A DNA stretch of 64,000 nt from the NCBI RefSeq assembly GCF_018130245.1, contig NZ_JAFCKP010000003.1, positions 496,001 to 560,000 of the forward strand, read 5' to 3'. Made by a program: the position numbers and the translations under genes. How positions within the stretch are numbered: the first letter of the stretch is position 1; the number at the start of each line of letters is the position of its first letter. This document shows positions 27,882-37,145 of this stretch, one piece after another. The stretch comes from Bradyrhizobium sp. SZCCT0231. GTDB lineage: Bacteria > Pseudomonadota > Alphaproteobacteria > Rhizobiales > Xanthobacteraceae. The notes beneath the pieces were generated by a model. That model was not told the DNA's origin. It did no database searches and saw nothing but the letters and a program-made list of their open reading frames with translations.

Positions 27882-30431
27882 ATGGTTACGAAATTGACGA
27901 ACGGGAATGAAGCCGCGACGACCCGCCGCGATGCGCTCAAGGCGGCCGCTGCGGTTGCTGCCGCCTCGACGATCGGCGTCACGCTGCCGGATGTCGCCGC
28001 CGCGCAGCCCGGCAAGACCGACGGCATCCGCTGGGACAAGGGCGTATGCCGCTTCTGCGGCACCGGCTGCGGCGTGATCGTCGGCACCAAGAGCGGCAAG
28101 GTCGTGGCGACGCAGGGCGATCCCGATGCGCCGGTCAATCGCGGCCTCAACTGCATCAAGGGCTATTTCCTGTCGAAGATCATGTACGGCGAGGACCGGC
28201 TGACCCAGCCGATGCTGCGCATGAAGAACGGCAAGTTCGACAAGAACGGCGAGTTCGCGCCGATCTCCTGGGACGACGCCTTCAAGCTCATGGCCGAGAA
28301 GTGGAAGGCGGCGCTGAAGGCCGGTGGTCCCTCGACCGTCGGCATGTTCGGCTCGGGCCAGTGGACCATCTGGGAGGGCTATGCCGCGGCCAAGCTCTAC
28401 AAGGCCGGATTCCGCACCAACAACCTCGACCCGAACGCGCGCCACTGCATGGCGTCGGCGGTCGCGGGCTTCATGCGCACCTTCGGCATCGACGAGCCGA
28501 TGGGTTGCTACGACGACATCGAGCAGACCGATGCCTTCGTGCTCTGGGGCTCGAACATGGCGGAGATGCACCCGATCCTGTGGTCGCGCATCACCGATCG
28601 CCGGCTGACGCATGAAGGCTGCGAGGTCCACGTGCTCTCCACCTTCGAGCACCGCTCGTTCGAGCTCGCCGACAATTCGCTGGTGTTCACGCCGCAGAGC
28701 GACCTTGCGATCCTCAATTACATCCAGAACCACATCGTCAATTCCGGCGCGATGAACAAGGACTTCGTCGAGAAGCACGTCGAGTTCGCGTCCACCGTCA
28801 CCGACATCGGCTACGGCTTGCGCCCGACCCACGCGCTCGAGGCGAAGGCGGTCAACGCCTCGCACAAGGCCGGCAAGGACGGCGCGCTCGATCCGGCCGG
28901 CTTCAGGGACAAGATCGGCTTCGAGGAATACAGGAAGCTGCTCGAACCCTACACGCTCGATTATGCCCACAAGGCATCCGGCGTGCCGAAGGAGAATCTC
29001 GAGCGGCTCGCCAAGCTCTACGCCGATCCCAAGAAGAAGGTCATCTCCTACTGGACGATGGGCTTCAACCAGCATGCGCGCGGCACGTGGGTCAACAACA
29101 TGATCTACAACGTGCATCTGTTGATGGGTAAGATCTCGGAGCCGGGCAACGGCCCGTTCTCGCTGACCGGCCAGCCTTCGGCCTGCGGCACCGCGCGCGA
29201 GGTCGGCACGTTCTCGCATCGCCTCCCCGCAGACATGGTCGTCACCAACCCGAAGCATCGCGAGGCGACCGAGAAGCTGTGGCAGGTTCCCGAAGGCACC
29301 ATCCCGGGCAACGTCGGCTACCATGCCGTGCAGCAGAACCGCATGCTCAAGGACGGCAAGCTGAACGCCTATTGGGTCCAGTGCAACAACAACATGCAGA
29401 CGGCCCCGAACATGAACGAGGAGGGCTATCCCGGCTATCGCAATCCCGCCGCCTTCGTCGTCGTCTCCGATCCCTATCCGACCGTGACCACGCTGGCGGC
29501 GGACCTCATCCTGCCGACGGCGATGTGGATGGAGAAGGAGGGCGCCTATGGCAACGCCGAGCGGCGCACGCAGTTCTGGCGGCAGCAGGTGAAGGCGCCG
29601 GGCGAGGCGCGCTCGGATCTCTGGCAGATGATCGAGTTCTCGAAATACTTCAAGATCGAGGAGGTGTGGCCGGAGGAGTTGATCGCGAAGAAGCCGCAGG
29701 TGCGCGGCAAGACGCTCTACGACGTGCTCTATGCCAATGGCGAGGTGAACAAGTTCCCGATCACCGAATGCCAGAAGGGTTTTGAGAATTCCGAGAGCGC
29801 GGCGTTCGGCTTCTACGTGCAGAAGGGCCTGTTCGAGGAGTATGCGAAGTTCGGTCGCGGCCACGGCCACGATCTGGCGGACTTCGAGCAGTACCACCAG
29901 GCGCGCGGCCTGCGCTGGCCGGTCGTCAACAACAAGGAGACGCTCTGGCGCTTCCGCGAGGGCTACGATCCCTACGTCAAGCCGGGCGAGGGGGTGTCGT
30001 TCTACGGCAAGCCGGACAAGAAGGCGCGCATCATCTTCTGCCCGTTCGAGCCGGCGGCCGAGACGCCCGACAAGGAGTTCGATCTGTGGCTGTGCACCGG
30101 CCGCGTGCTGGAGCACTGGCATTCCGGCTCGATGACGCGCCGCGTGCCCGAGCTGCACCGTGCGGTGCCGGCCGCGACGCTGTTCATGCATCCGGATGAT
30201 GCGGCCGAGCGCAAGCTCTTGCGCGGACAGCCGGTGAAGATCCAGACGCGACGCGGCGAGGTGATCACACGGGTCGAGACCAAGGGCCGCAACAAGCCGC
30301 CGCGGGGTCTCGTCTACTTCCCGTTCTTCGACGAAAGCCAGCTCGCCAACCAGCTCACGCTCGATGCGACCTGTCCGATCTCGAAGGAGACCGACTTCAA
30401 GAAGTGCGCCTGCCGCGTGACGTCGGCCTAA
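27882..30431 (+). CDS. napA: Periplasmic nitrate reductase catalytic subunit
   Basis: Reduces nitrate to nitrite in the periplasm with a Mo-bis-MGD cofactor and one 4Fe-4S cluster. 849 residues. The ATG at 27882 has GGAGAG upstream and gives a Tat signal with [16 protein letters not shown]. Cluster ligands are Cys56, Cys59, Cys63 and Cys91 (C-x2-C-x3-C-x27-C), and Cys189 in ARHCMASAV is the expected Mo ligand. A longer in-frame start is excluded by the signal position. It receives electrons from NapB and NapC or NapGH, all encoded next. Confidence 0.98.
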   Translation: MVTKLTNGNEAATTRRDALKAAAAVAAASTIGVTLPDVAAAQPGKTDGIRWDKGVCRFCGTGCGVIVGTKSGKVVATQGDPDAPVNRGLNCIKGYFLSKIMYGEDRLTQPMLRMKNGKFDKNGEFAPISWDDAFKLMAEKWKAALKAGGPSTVGMFGSGQWTIWEGYAAAKLYKAGFRTNNLDPNARHCMASAVAGFMRTFGIDEPMGCYDDIEQTDAFVLWGSNMAEMHPILWSRITDRRLTHEGCEVHVLSTFEHRSFELADNSLVFTPQSDLAILNYIQNHIVNSGAMNKDFVEKHVEFASTVTDIGYGLRPTHALEAKAVNASHKAGKDGALDPAGFRDKIGFEEYRKLLEPYTLDYAHKASGVPKENLERLAKLYADPKKKVISYWTMGFNQHARGTWVNNMIYNVHLLMGKISEPGNGPFSLTGQPSACGTAREVGTFSHRLPADMVVTNPKHREATEKLWQVPEGTIPGNVGYHAVQQNRMLKDGKLNAYWVQCNNNMQTAPNMNEEGYPGYRNPAAFVVVSDPYPTVTTLAADLILPTAMWMEKEGAYGNAERRTQFWRQQVKAPGEARSDLWQMIEFSKYFKIEEVWPEELIAKKPQVRGKTLYDVLYANGEVNKFPITECQKGFENSESAAFGFYVQKGLFEEYAKFGRGHGHDLADFEQYHQARGLRWPVVNNKETLWRFREGYDPYVKPGEGVSFYGKPDKKARIIFCPFEPAAETPDKEFDLWLCTGRVLEHWHSGSMTRRVPELHRAVPAATLFMHPDDAAERKLLRGQPVKIQTRRGEVITRVETKGRNKPPRGLVYFPFFDESQLANQLTLDATCPISKETDFKKCACRVTSA

Positions 30432-30450
30432 ACCCCTCGATGGACGAGCC

Positions 30451-31215
30451 ATGTCGGATTCGAGCTCGAGCATCCCGCGCGATCCGCGGCGCCGCAAGGC
30501 GCTGCAGGATATGACGCGTTTCGGCGGCGGCGCAGCCGTCGCCGCCGCGATGCTGACGGGATTCGGCGTGTCCTCGCGCGCGAGGCCCGCGCAGACGCTG
30601 CGCCCTCCGGGCGCGCTGCCCGAGAAGGACTTCCTGGCGGCCTGCGTCCGCTGCGGCCTCTGCGTTCGCGACTGTCCTTACGACACCCTGAAGCTTTCGG
30701 ACTGGGCGGATGGCCCGGCCGTGGGCACGCCGTTCTTCGTCGCCCGCAGCGTGCCGTGCGAGATGTGCGACACGATTCCCTGCGTCAAGGCCTGCCCGAC
30801 CGGCGCGCTCCAGCACGCGCTGACGGACATCGCCAAGGCCAGGATGGGCGTCGCGGTGATCACCAGCCGCGAGACCTGCCTCAATCTGCAGGGCTTGCGC
30901 TGCGACGTCTGCTATCGGGTCTGCCCGGCGATCGACAAGGCGATCACGCTCGAGGTCTCGCATAACGCACGCACCGCCAAGCATGCGATCTTCGAGCCCG
31001 TCGTCCATGCCGAATATTGCACCGGCTGCGGCAAGTGCGAGAAGTCCTGCGTGCTGACCGACGCCGCGATCAAGGTGCTGCCGGTCGAGGTCGCCGCGCT
31101 GAAGCAGGACGAGCACTACAAGCGCGGCTGGGAAGAGAAGACCAGGGCCGGCGGAGCCCTCGTCGATGCGCCGCTCAAGCTGCCGGTGCGCAGGCCGGAA
31201 GGAGGCGCGCCATGA
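30451..31215 (+). CDS. napG: NapG ferredoxin-type quinol-oxidation subunit
   Basis: Periplasmic (Tat-exported) protein with four 4Fe-4S motifs that passes electrons from NapH to NapC or NapB. 254 residues. N-terminal RRRKALQDMTRFGGG signal, then CVRCGLCVRDCP, CEMCDTIPCVKACP, CLNLQGLRCDVCYRVCP and CTGCGKCEKSC. It lies 19 bases after napA and its stop overlaps the napH ATG. Confidence 0.96.
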   Translation: MSDSSSSIPRDPRRRKALQDMTRFGGGAAVAAAMLTGFGVSSRARPAQTLRPPGALPEKDFLAACVRCGLCVRDCPYDTLKLSDWADGPAVGTPFFVARSVPCEMCDTIPCVKACPTGALQHALTDIAKARMGVAVITSRETCLNLQGLRCDVCYRVCPAIDKAITLEVSHNARTAKHAIFEPVVHAEYCTGCGKCEKSCVLTDAAIKVLPVEVAALKQDEHYKRGWEEKTRAGGALVDAPLKLPVRRPEGGAP

Positions 31216-32156
31216 CGGCGAACGCCAGGCCATATGTCGAAGCGCGCGCCGCGAAGGGTCTTTGGGCTTCCACGCGGTTTCTCGTGCTGCGGCGGACCAG
31301 CCAGCTGTTCTTTCTCGCACTGTTCCTGTCGGGACCGCTTCTGGGCGTCTGGATCGCGAAGGGCACGCTGGCTTCGTCCATGACGCTCGGCACGCTGCCG
31401 CTGACCGATCCCTTCGTCTTCCTGCAATCGCTCGCCGCGCGCCATTGGCCGGAGGGGCTCTCGGCGATCGGCGCCGCCATCGTGTTCGCCTGCTATCTCC
31501 TGTTCGGCGGCCGCAGCTATTGCTCGTGGATCTGTCCGGTCAATCCGGTGACCGATTTCGCGGCATGGCTGAGGCGGCGGCTGGGCATCAACTTCACGGC
31601 CAAGGTCCGCCCGGACCTCAGGCTCTACTTCGTCGGCGCGGTGCTCGCGGCCTCGGCTCTGTCGGGCTCGATCGCCTGGGAGCTGATCAATCCCGTGACG
31701 GCGCTGCATCGTGCGCTGGTCTTCGGTCTCTGGTTCGGTGCGGGCGGCGCGGCCGCAATCTTCGTGTTCGATCTCCTGGTCGCCAGGAACGGCTGGTGCG
31801 GTCATCTCTGTCCCGTCGGCGCATTCTATGGCCAGATCGGCAGGGTCGCGCTGCTGCGCGTCACCGCCGACAACCGTGCCGCCTGCAACGATTGCATGGA
31901 TTGCTTCGCCGTCTGTCCGGAGCCGCATGTCATCAGCCCTGCGCTCAAGGGCGAGCGCAGCGGTGCCACGCCCGTCATCACCGCGGGCGATTGCACGCTC
32001 TGCGGCGCCTGCATCGACGTCTGCTCCAAGCAGGTCTTCCATCTCGGTCTGCGCGGCCGCGACGCCGTGCGTCCGGATTCTTCCGTAACCGCGCCGGCGC
32101 CAGCGGCGCGCGTCGTTTCTTCCCAGCCGGCCGTCCTTGAAAGGGACCTCCCATGA
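31212..32156 (+). CDS. napH: NapH membrane quinol dehydrogenase subunit
   Basis: Inner-membrane protein of 314 residues that takes electrons from the quinol pool together with NapG. Four membrane segments (for example FFLALFLSGPLLGVWIA and AAIFVFDLLVA), conserved CSWICPVNPVTDF and HLCPVGAFYG motifs on the cytoplasmic side, and two ferredoxin motifs near the C-terminus (CNDCMDCFAVCPEP and CTLCGACIDVC). The ATG at 31212 overlaps the napG stop and has GGAAGGAGG upstream; a much longer frame upstream is a shadow of napG. Confidence 0.95.
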   Translation: MTANARPYVEARAAKGLWASTRFLVLRRTSQLFFLALFLSGPLLGVWIAKGTLASSMTLGTLPLTDPFVFLQSLAARHWPEGLSAIGAAIVFACYLLFGGRSYCSWICPVNPVTDFAAWLRRRLGINFTAKVRPDLRLYFVGAVLAASALSGSIAWELINPVTALHRALVFGLWFGAGGAAAIFVFDLLVARNGWCGHLCPVGAFYGQIGRVALLRVTADNRAACNDCMDCFAVCPEPHVISPALKGERSGATPVITAGDCTLCGACIDVCSKQVFHLGLRGRDAVRPDSSVTAPAPAARVVSSQPAVLERDLP

Positions 32157-32620
32157 CGCTTGTTCGACTGATTCCGTTGCTCGCGGCGGCAGCCGCGGCC
32201 GTCGCGCTTGTGATTCCGTTCGCGGTGTCGGGGCCGCTTGCGCAGGAGGCCAAGCAGCCCAAGGCGCTGCGTGAGACCCCGTTGACCGAAATGTCGCCGC
32301 CGCCCGACGTGACCAAGCAGTCGGTGCCGGCGAGCGGCTTCGAGCGCGCCTATCGCCAGCAGCCGCCGCTGATCCCGCACAAGGTCGACGGCTACCAGAT
32401 CACCACCCAGAACAATGCCTGCATGGGCTGCCACGACTGGCCCGGCAATACGCGGGTGAACGCGCCGAAGATCTCGGAAACGCATTATGTCGACCGCCAG
32501 GGCGTCCGGCTCGATAAGGTCGCCGGCACCCGCTATTTCTGCCAGCAATGCCACGTGCCGCAGGCCGATGCGAAGCCGCTGGTCGGCAACATCTTCCAGA
32601 ACGCGACGCAGGCGAAGTGA
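32153..32620 (+). CDS. napB: NapB di-heme cytochrome c subunit
   Basis: Small periplasmic electron-transfer subunit of nitrate reductase, 155 residues with a signal peptide (LIPLLAAAAAAVALVIPFAV). Two c-type heme sites, CMGCH (residues 90-94) and CQQCH (130-134), with the conserved distal histidines nearby (RINAPKISETHY-type region, here VNAPKISETHYVDRQG). Its ATG overlaps the napH stop, so translation is coupled. Confidence 0.96.
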   Translation: MTLVRLIPLLAAAAAAVALVIPFAVSGPLAQEAKQPKALRETPLTEMSPPPDVTKQSVPASGFERAYRQQPPLIPHKVDGYQITTQNNACMGCHDWPGNTRVNAPKISETHYVDRQGVRLDKVAGTRYFCQQCHVPQADAKPLVGNIFQNATQAK

Positions 32621-32627
32621 GGCGGAC

Positions 32628-33344
32628 ATGCAGGACACCAGCACTTCTGCCGCCGTCGCAGCCGCGCGGCCGGGCCTCCTGAAACGGCTGTGGCGATGGT
32701 TCTTCTCGCCGACGGCGCGCTATGCCTGGGGACTGATCGTCGTCGTCGGATTCGGCGCCGGCGTCGTGTTCTGGGGCGGCTTCAACTGGGCGATGGAGAT
32801 GACGAACAACGAGCAGTTCTGCATCTCCTGCCACGAGATGAAGGAGAACGTGTATCTCGAATACCGCAACACGGTTCACTATTCGAACCGCACCGGCGTC
32901 CGCGCCAGCTGTCCGGATTGCCACGTGCCGAAGGAATGGGGACACAAGGTGGTCCGCAAGATCCAGGCCTCGAACGAGGTGCTGCACAAGATCCTCGGCA
33001 CCATCGACACGCCGGAGAAGTTCAACGCGCACCGTATCGACCTCGCCAAGAGCGTCTGGCGCGGCATGAAGACGACCGACTCGCGCGAATGCCGCAACTG
33101 CCACAAGTTCGACCACATGGAGTACGCGGTACAGGAGCCTCGCGCCTCCAAGCTGCACCAGACCGCGTTCGCGCAAGGCAAGACCTGCATCGATTGCCAC
33201 CAGGGCATCGCACACAAGCTGCCGCCCAAGGCGCAGGAAGAGTACCGCGACATGCTCGACCATATCGACGAGGTCGGCCCCGTGCAGCGCATCATCGACT
33301 TCCTGCAGGATGCGGACGTCGCCAAGGCGAAGGCGGCGAGGTGA
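32628..33344 (+). CDS. napC: NapC tetraheme quinol dehydrogenase
   Basis: Membrane-anchored NapC/NirT cytochrome c that oxidises quinol and reduces NapB. 238 residues: anchor at about 32-52 (YAWGLIVVVGFGAGVVFWGG) and four heme sites CISCH (65), CPDCH (95), CRNCH (155) and CIDCH (187). The ATG at 32628, preceded by GAGGCGG and 7 bases after napB, gives the normal start. Having both NapC and NapGH gives two routes from the quinol pool. Its TGA overlaps the ATG of the next gene. Confidence 0.97.
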   Translation: MQDTSTSAAVAAARPGLLKRLWRWFFSPTARYAWGLIVVVGFGAGVVFWGGFNWAMEMTNNEQFCISCHEMKENVYLEYRNTVHYSNRTGVRASCPDCHVPKEWGHKVVRKIQASNEVLHKILGTIDTPEKFNAHRIDLAKSVWRGMKTTDSRECRNCHKFDHMEYAVQEPRASKLHQTAFAQGKTCIDCHQGIAHKLPPKAQEEYRDMLDHIDEVGPVQRIIDFLQDADVAKAKAAR

Positions 33345-33946
33345 TGGACATGCTTGCGCAAGGTCGCGATGCGACGGGCGGCGCGGCGGGACATTCCGCT
33401 GCCATCTGCGTTGCCCTGGTCTATGATGCCAGCGCCGATCTCAACCGGTGGTTCGCCGGGCTCGTCGCCGAGCTTCGCCGCTCCGGCAAGAGCCTCGCTG
33501 GGTTGATCCAGCAGGACGTACCTCAGGCAGGCCGGTCCCGCTGCGACATGGTTCTGCACGAGCTCGCCACCGGCCGGTCGATCTCGATCTCCGAGGATCT
33601 CGGAGCAGGGGCGATCTCCTGCCGTCTTTCCACGCCGCGCCTGCTCGAAGCGGCACAATTGGTCGAAGCCCGGCTTGCCGACGCGGAGATCGTCTTTCTC
33701 AACAAGTTCGGCAAGGCCGAGGCGGAAGGCGGGGGTTTGCGCGACCTGATTGCCCATTGCATCGAGTCCGGCAAGAGCCTCGTGATCGGCGTTCCCCGCA
33801 GCAACCTTAAGGCCTGGACCGAATTCTGCGGCGAGTTCTTCAGGACCGTTGAGGCAACGCCGGAGCCGCGCCAGGATGCGATCGCAGCCCTTGCGGCTCT
33901 GCTCGGTCAGCCCAAGACCGGCAGCGAGCATCTGCACGTGGTCTGA
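33344..33946 (+). CDS. DUF2478-family protein coupled to nap operon
   Basis: 200-residue cytoplasmic protein resembling the DUF2478 family: IDVA-type opening ICVALVYDASADLNRWFAGL, then KSLAGLIQQDV, CDMVLHELATGRSISISEDLG and a NKFGKAEAEGGG loop followed by VIGVPRSNL. The overall pattern suggests a P-loop-like NTPase related to molybdenum-associated proteins, but no clean Walker A motif is visible. The ATG overlaps the napC stop (ATGA), so it is the last gene of the nap operon and likely made with it. A role in Mo-cofactor supply or nap regulation is inference. Confidence 0.82.
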   Translation: MDMLAQGRDATGGAAGHSAAICVALVYDASADLNRWFAGLVAELRRSGKSLAGLIQQDVPQAGRSRCDMVLHELATGRSISISEDLGAGAISCRLSTPRLLEAAQLVEARLADAEIVFLNKFGKAEAEGGGLRDLIAHCIESGKSLVIGVPRSNLKAWTEFCGEFFRTVEATPEPRQDAIAALAALLGQPKTGSEHLHVV

Positions 33947-33960
33947 GGCTGCGTGCCAGC

Positions 33961-34155
33961 TCGCGCTCCATCTCGCTCGAGCTGTTCGGCCGCGCGGTGA
34001 TGCCGGAGTTCCAGAACGATCGGGCGCAGACGGCGTGGAAACAGGGCGTAATGAGCGGCGAGATCAAGCTGGAAGAGATCGACACCCGTGCTTTTACGGA
34101 TCGTTACGGCAAGCTCGCGATCAATGTCGCGCCGGCCAGTGCAGCCGCAGGATAA
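33961..34155 (+). pseudogene. C-terminal remnant of LLM-class flavin oxidoreductase (probable)
   Basis: An open frame of about 64 codons with no start or ribosome site (SRSISLELFGRAVMPEFQND..., ending in AAG and TAA). The ELFGRAVMPEF pattern resembles the C-terminal end of luciferase-like monooxygenases. Upstream the frame runs into the end of the DUF2478 gene, so the rest of the gene is gone. The junction may mark the right edge of the nap segment. Confidence 0.5.
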
Positions 34156-34370
34156 GCTGTCCGTTAAGTCATGTTGCTGACGCAATCTCTGTCTTAGTCG
34201 GTGACAACTTAAAACACTGCGTGGGAACCGCCCTGGTTCGCACAACGGTTCCATAGCCAAGGGGTTGGCGCGAATCCGCAAAACATCGGTGCAAGCTTCA
34301 TGAACGCTTCCGCGTTCGCTTGCCCCGTTTGCGGTGCCGGAACCGACGATCGAAAATCACAGGAGTTATG

Positions 34371-34862
34371 ATGACGTTCCGCTCGAGCGCCGCAATTTGC
34401 GGCGCCCTGGTTGCGCTTGCCGTGTCTGTTACCGTTGCTAGATGTGAAACGCGTGGGGGTTACTCAAAGGCCGTCGTCGATGCCGCCTCCGGGGATGCGG
34501 TCGTCGGCGCCGCATCCATGTACAATCCCTTCAAGCCCGGCAAGGAGGAGGGCGGTCCGAAGACAGCCTCCGGCGAGCGTTATGATCCCTCTGCCTGGAC
34601 GGCTGCGATCAAGACGACCTTGCGTCGGAAATTTGGTGGCGTCCAATTCGGCGCGAGGCCGAAATATGCGCTCGTCGAGGCCGTCGGCAAGAAGGTCATC
34701 GTCAAGATCAATGACGTCGGACCGCTCAGGCCCGGCCGCATCATCGACTTCAACGAGCGAACGATGCGCCATTTCGATCCGAGTCTGGAGCGCGGAGTCA
34801 TTAAGGACGTAAGGGTCATCCCGCTTTCGGGGGACGATTGGACACTGGGGCCGGTGGGTTGA
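34371..34862 (+). CDS. RlpA-like double-psi beta-barrel exported protein
   Basis: 163 residues with a signal peptide (SAAICGALVALAVSVTVARC, possibly lipoprotein-like but without a clear lipobox). The mature part resembles the RlpA/DPBB fold: VGAASMYNPFKPGKEEGG, ERYDPSAWTAAIKTTLRRKF, VIVKINDVGPLRPGRIIDF. RlpA proteins are septal or envelope glycan-binding or lytic enzymes. The ATG at 34371 is 5 bases after AGGAG; a second ATG directly before it is also possible. It stands alone, with the LuxR gene after it. Confidence 0.82.
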   Translation: MTFRSSAAICGALVALAVSVTVARCETRGGYSKAVVDAASGDAVVGAASMYNPFKPGKEEGGPKTASGERYDPSAWTAAIKTTLRRKFGGVQFGARPKYALVEAVGKKVIVKINDVGPLRPGRIIDFNERTMRHFDPSLERGVIKDVRVIPLSGDDWTLGPVG

Positions 34863-34961
34863 ACACCTCAGATGACGATCGGGGGGCTGAAAGGTCTCAG
34901 CCTTCCGTGGAAATCGCCCTGCTGCTATCCTTTCGCAAAACAACGTCTTGTGGAGGAAGCG

Positions 34962-35756
34962 ATGCGGTCTCAGGCGGTGCCCACAAATCCGTCGGCGGGT
35001 GATGTCGCGCCGGCCGTGCTCGCCATCGGCCGCTCCGATTTCCCAAATGTCCTGATCGATACGCTGCGCCGGCAGGCCGATGTCGGCCATTGCATGGTGT
35101 TTGCGCTGAGCCGCGGCGGTGCGGCGCGCTGCCTGCTCGATGCCGGCAACATCCCGATCGGCGGCGATCTCGGGGCGGCCTATGCCGGCCATTTCCACGA
35201 ATCCGATCCCAACCGCGACGCGCTGTTCGAAGGCGACGGCGGTGCGCCGATCATGCTGCCGGCGTTCGCGCCGCGCATGTACGGCGCGCGCTACCGGAAA
35301 ATCTTCTTCCAGGATTCCGGCATCGTCGACAAATGCGCGACCGCGATCTGGACGGGCGACACCTGCTTCTACGTCAACTTCTACCGCATCGTCGCGCAGG
35401 GCCGCTTCAGCGCCGCGCAGCGCGAGCGGCTCGAGGCCATTGCACCGGTGATCGCGGCAAGTGTTGCGCGGCATTTCCAGGAGAACGCAACGCCGAACGC
35501 AACGCCGGATCAGTCCCTCGCTGCCTTGTTCGCCACCCGCGCGCCGCTCTCCGCTCTGACGCCGCGCGAGCAGGACGTCTGCCGCCGCATCCTCGCGGGC
35601 TTCAGCTCCGAGGCGATCTCGCAAGGACTTGGCATCAGCCTGCATTCGACCCTGACCTACCGCAAGCGCGCCTATGAGCGGCTCGGCATCTCCTCGCAGA
35701 ATGAATTGTTCGGAATCGTGCTGCGCCTGCTCGCGGGGCCGCACGGCCTGAACTGA
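34962..35756 (+). CDS. LuxR-family transcriptional regulator
   Basis: 264 residues. The C-terminal LuxR helix-turn-helix (about 195-255) reads LTPREQDVCRRILAGFSSEA and ends KRAYERLGISSQNELFGIVL. The N-terminal part (DTLRRQADVGHCMVFALSRG...) has no receiver or autoinducer motif I can identify. The ATG at 34962 has GGAGGAAGC upstream; a longer frame from 34872 has no ribosome site. The target is unknown. Confidence 0.88.
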   Translation: MRSQAVPTNPSAGDVAPAVLAIGRSDFPNVLIDTLRRQADVGHCMVFALSRGGAARCLLDAGNIPIGGDLGAAYAGHFHESDPNRDALFEGDGGAPIMLPAFAPRMYGARYRKIFFQDSGIVDKCATAIWTGDTCFYVNFYRIVAQGRFSAAQRERLEAIAPVIAASVARHFQENATPNATPDQSLAALFATRAPLSALTPREQDVCRRILAGFSSEAISQGLGISLHSTLTYRKRAYERLGISSQNELFGIVLRLLAGPHGLN

Positions 35757-36049
35757 GTCGGTTTCTTGCGAAGAGGCGAGCTCTATGCCTTCAGGTCCGT
35801 GATCCGCATGATCGCGACCACATTCCCGTGCACGGCCCTCACTGATGCAGCTCATGAGAGTATCCCCCACTTTGAGCCTGCGTAAGAAGCGACGCCAGTC
35901 TAGGTCTGTATCGCTGCTACAACATTGTTCATTGCGGGCCTATAAGAGCGAGAAAGCTACGTGCGATGAGCGCTCGTTCAAATACCCATTTGCGCACGAA
36001 CTAGGATTGTTTCTCCGCAGTACTTCATTTTGGTTGTGAGGCTCAACTC

Positions 36050-36334
36050 ATGACTACGCACTTTTGGAGCCGCCTTGTGGCCGATGTGCTTGTAGTCGCC
36101 ATATCTGTGGTCACAATCTCAATTGCAGCGACATCATTGGGCGAGCCGGTTGTTGCAGGAATTGCTGCTTCTATTCCGGGCCCATTCCATCTCACGACGG
36201 AGAGGACATTTGCAGGTGCCGGAGCGAGCAAACCGGCGCGCGCCCGCCTGCAAACAGATTGTCGGCTTCGATCTGCTCCTCCGCAATGGAACGCGGACTG
36301 GCTTGTCGAGCCGCCTGCGGCTCCCAGATTTTGA
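36050..36334 (+). CDS. Possible small membrane-anchored protein (low confidence)
   Basis: 94-codon frame beginning MTTHFWSRLVADVLVVAISV, which reads like a membrane or signal segment, followed by a poorly structured Arg/Ala/Pro-rich tail. GAGG is 8-9 bases before the ATG. No recognisable family, and it lies in a gene-poor region, so it may be chance. Confidence 0.25.
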   Translation: MTTHFWSRLVADVLVVAISVVTISIAATSLGEPVVAGIAASIPGPFHLTTERTFAGAGASKPARARLQTDCRLRSAPPQWNADWLVEPPAAPRF

Positions 36335-36418
36335 CGGCGTGTGAACTAATTTACATCCCTGCGCCGTCGGCGCGGGCTAATATTCAAGAAGGCTTCTTAC
36401 TTTGACGGAGGCATTCCA

Positions 36419-36622
36419 ATGCTTGCGGCAATCAAATGGAACTCCCGACATAGTGCTCGCGAATGGGTAAGGATGGTTGTGGTTCCTGCTTTGCAGCTCC
36501 GCAGACAGGCAAACCGGCGGAACGGTGAAAGCAAGCAGAAGCAGCCACTCTGGAAGCGCTTTGACGACACCCATCATTGGGACTCAACCGCAGAGGAATG
36601 GGTCCCGAACCTAGACCGATAA
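36419..36622 (+). CDS. Possible small basic protein (low confidence)
   Basis: 67-codon frame (MLAAIKWNSRHSAREWVRMV...EEWVPNLDR) with GGAGG 7 bases before the ATG. Rich in Arg, Trp and Lys, no export signal and no family. Composition differs from the surrounding genes. Listed because its ribosome site is good. Confidence 0.3.
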   Translation: MLAAIKWNSRHSAREWVRMVVVPALQLRRQANRRNGESKQKQPLWKRFDDTHHWDSTAEEWVPNLDR

Positions 36623-36863
36623 TCGAGCAGCGCATTGTGTGTCGCACAGGCGTGCCGTCGGGGATCGATGAGCGCAGCGGACTTGATCGATGTTGACGCG
36701 AGTTCGAGTCCGACGATTAGGGTGCCGACAGCTTGCAGGTTTGAGCGGCTGAGTCATTGACCTTCTCCGCGCGCGCATCGCGGACGATCCTTCGGCTTAG
36801 CCTCCCAGCCCACGCCAGGGCTATCGCATATGACTGGCGGCGGCGACCTGCGCGCACGCCTCG

Positions 36864-36989
36864 TCCTTCGAGACGGCGCTTACGCGCCTCCTCAGGATGA
36901 GGCTAATCGGCGTCAGGGCCCGTTGAAGCTGCTGCCGCGCACTCCGCCCTCATCCTGAGGAGCCCGCCTCAAGCGGGCGTCTCGAAGGA
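36864..36989. repeat. Palindromic repeat
   Basis: Ends TCCTTCGAGACG and CGTCTCGAAGGA pair exactly, with CCTCAGGATGAG and CTCATCCTGAGG inside. The type (TCGAGACG...CCTCAGGATGAG) is a common dispersed element in Bradyrhizobium. It lies upstream of the L,D-transpeptidase gene. Confidence 0.75.
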
Positions 36990-37145
36990 TGGCCGCAGGG
37001 AACAGCTCTCAAATGCGATGACCTCCCAGCCGAACGAGAGTTCGGTGTTAACCACAACGAACGGTTCCAGTCTGGGCGAAATCGCTTCGAGGTTTCTTAA
37101 ATTTTGCTGGGTACCACTTCAGGGCATGGTGACCTGGGGAAGGAT

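Larger units (their letters stand above)
35757..37145. other. Gene-poor, lower-GC stretch
   Basis: About 1.4 kb without a firmly supported gene. Its first two thirds are clearly less GC-rich than the flanks. Two short frames (36050-36334 and 36419-36622) have ribosome-site-like sequence and are listed separately at low confidence. A palindromic repeat lies at 36864-36989. It may be a decayed or transferred segment. Confidence 0.6.

Noticed and set aside
27690-30497. A 935-codon open frame on the minus strand across napA
   Set aside because: It is antisense to napA, whose cluster and Mo-ligand residues are all intact. High GC content makes long antisense frames common; its translation is Arg/Leu-rich with no domain.
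34224-34252. GGAACCG...CGGTTCC inverted repeat before the RlpA-like gene, which could be an EcfG -35/-10 pair
   Set aside because: Neither the 16- nor the 17-base spacing puts a CGTT at the -10 position; I could not decide between operator and chance.
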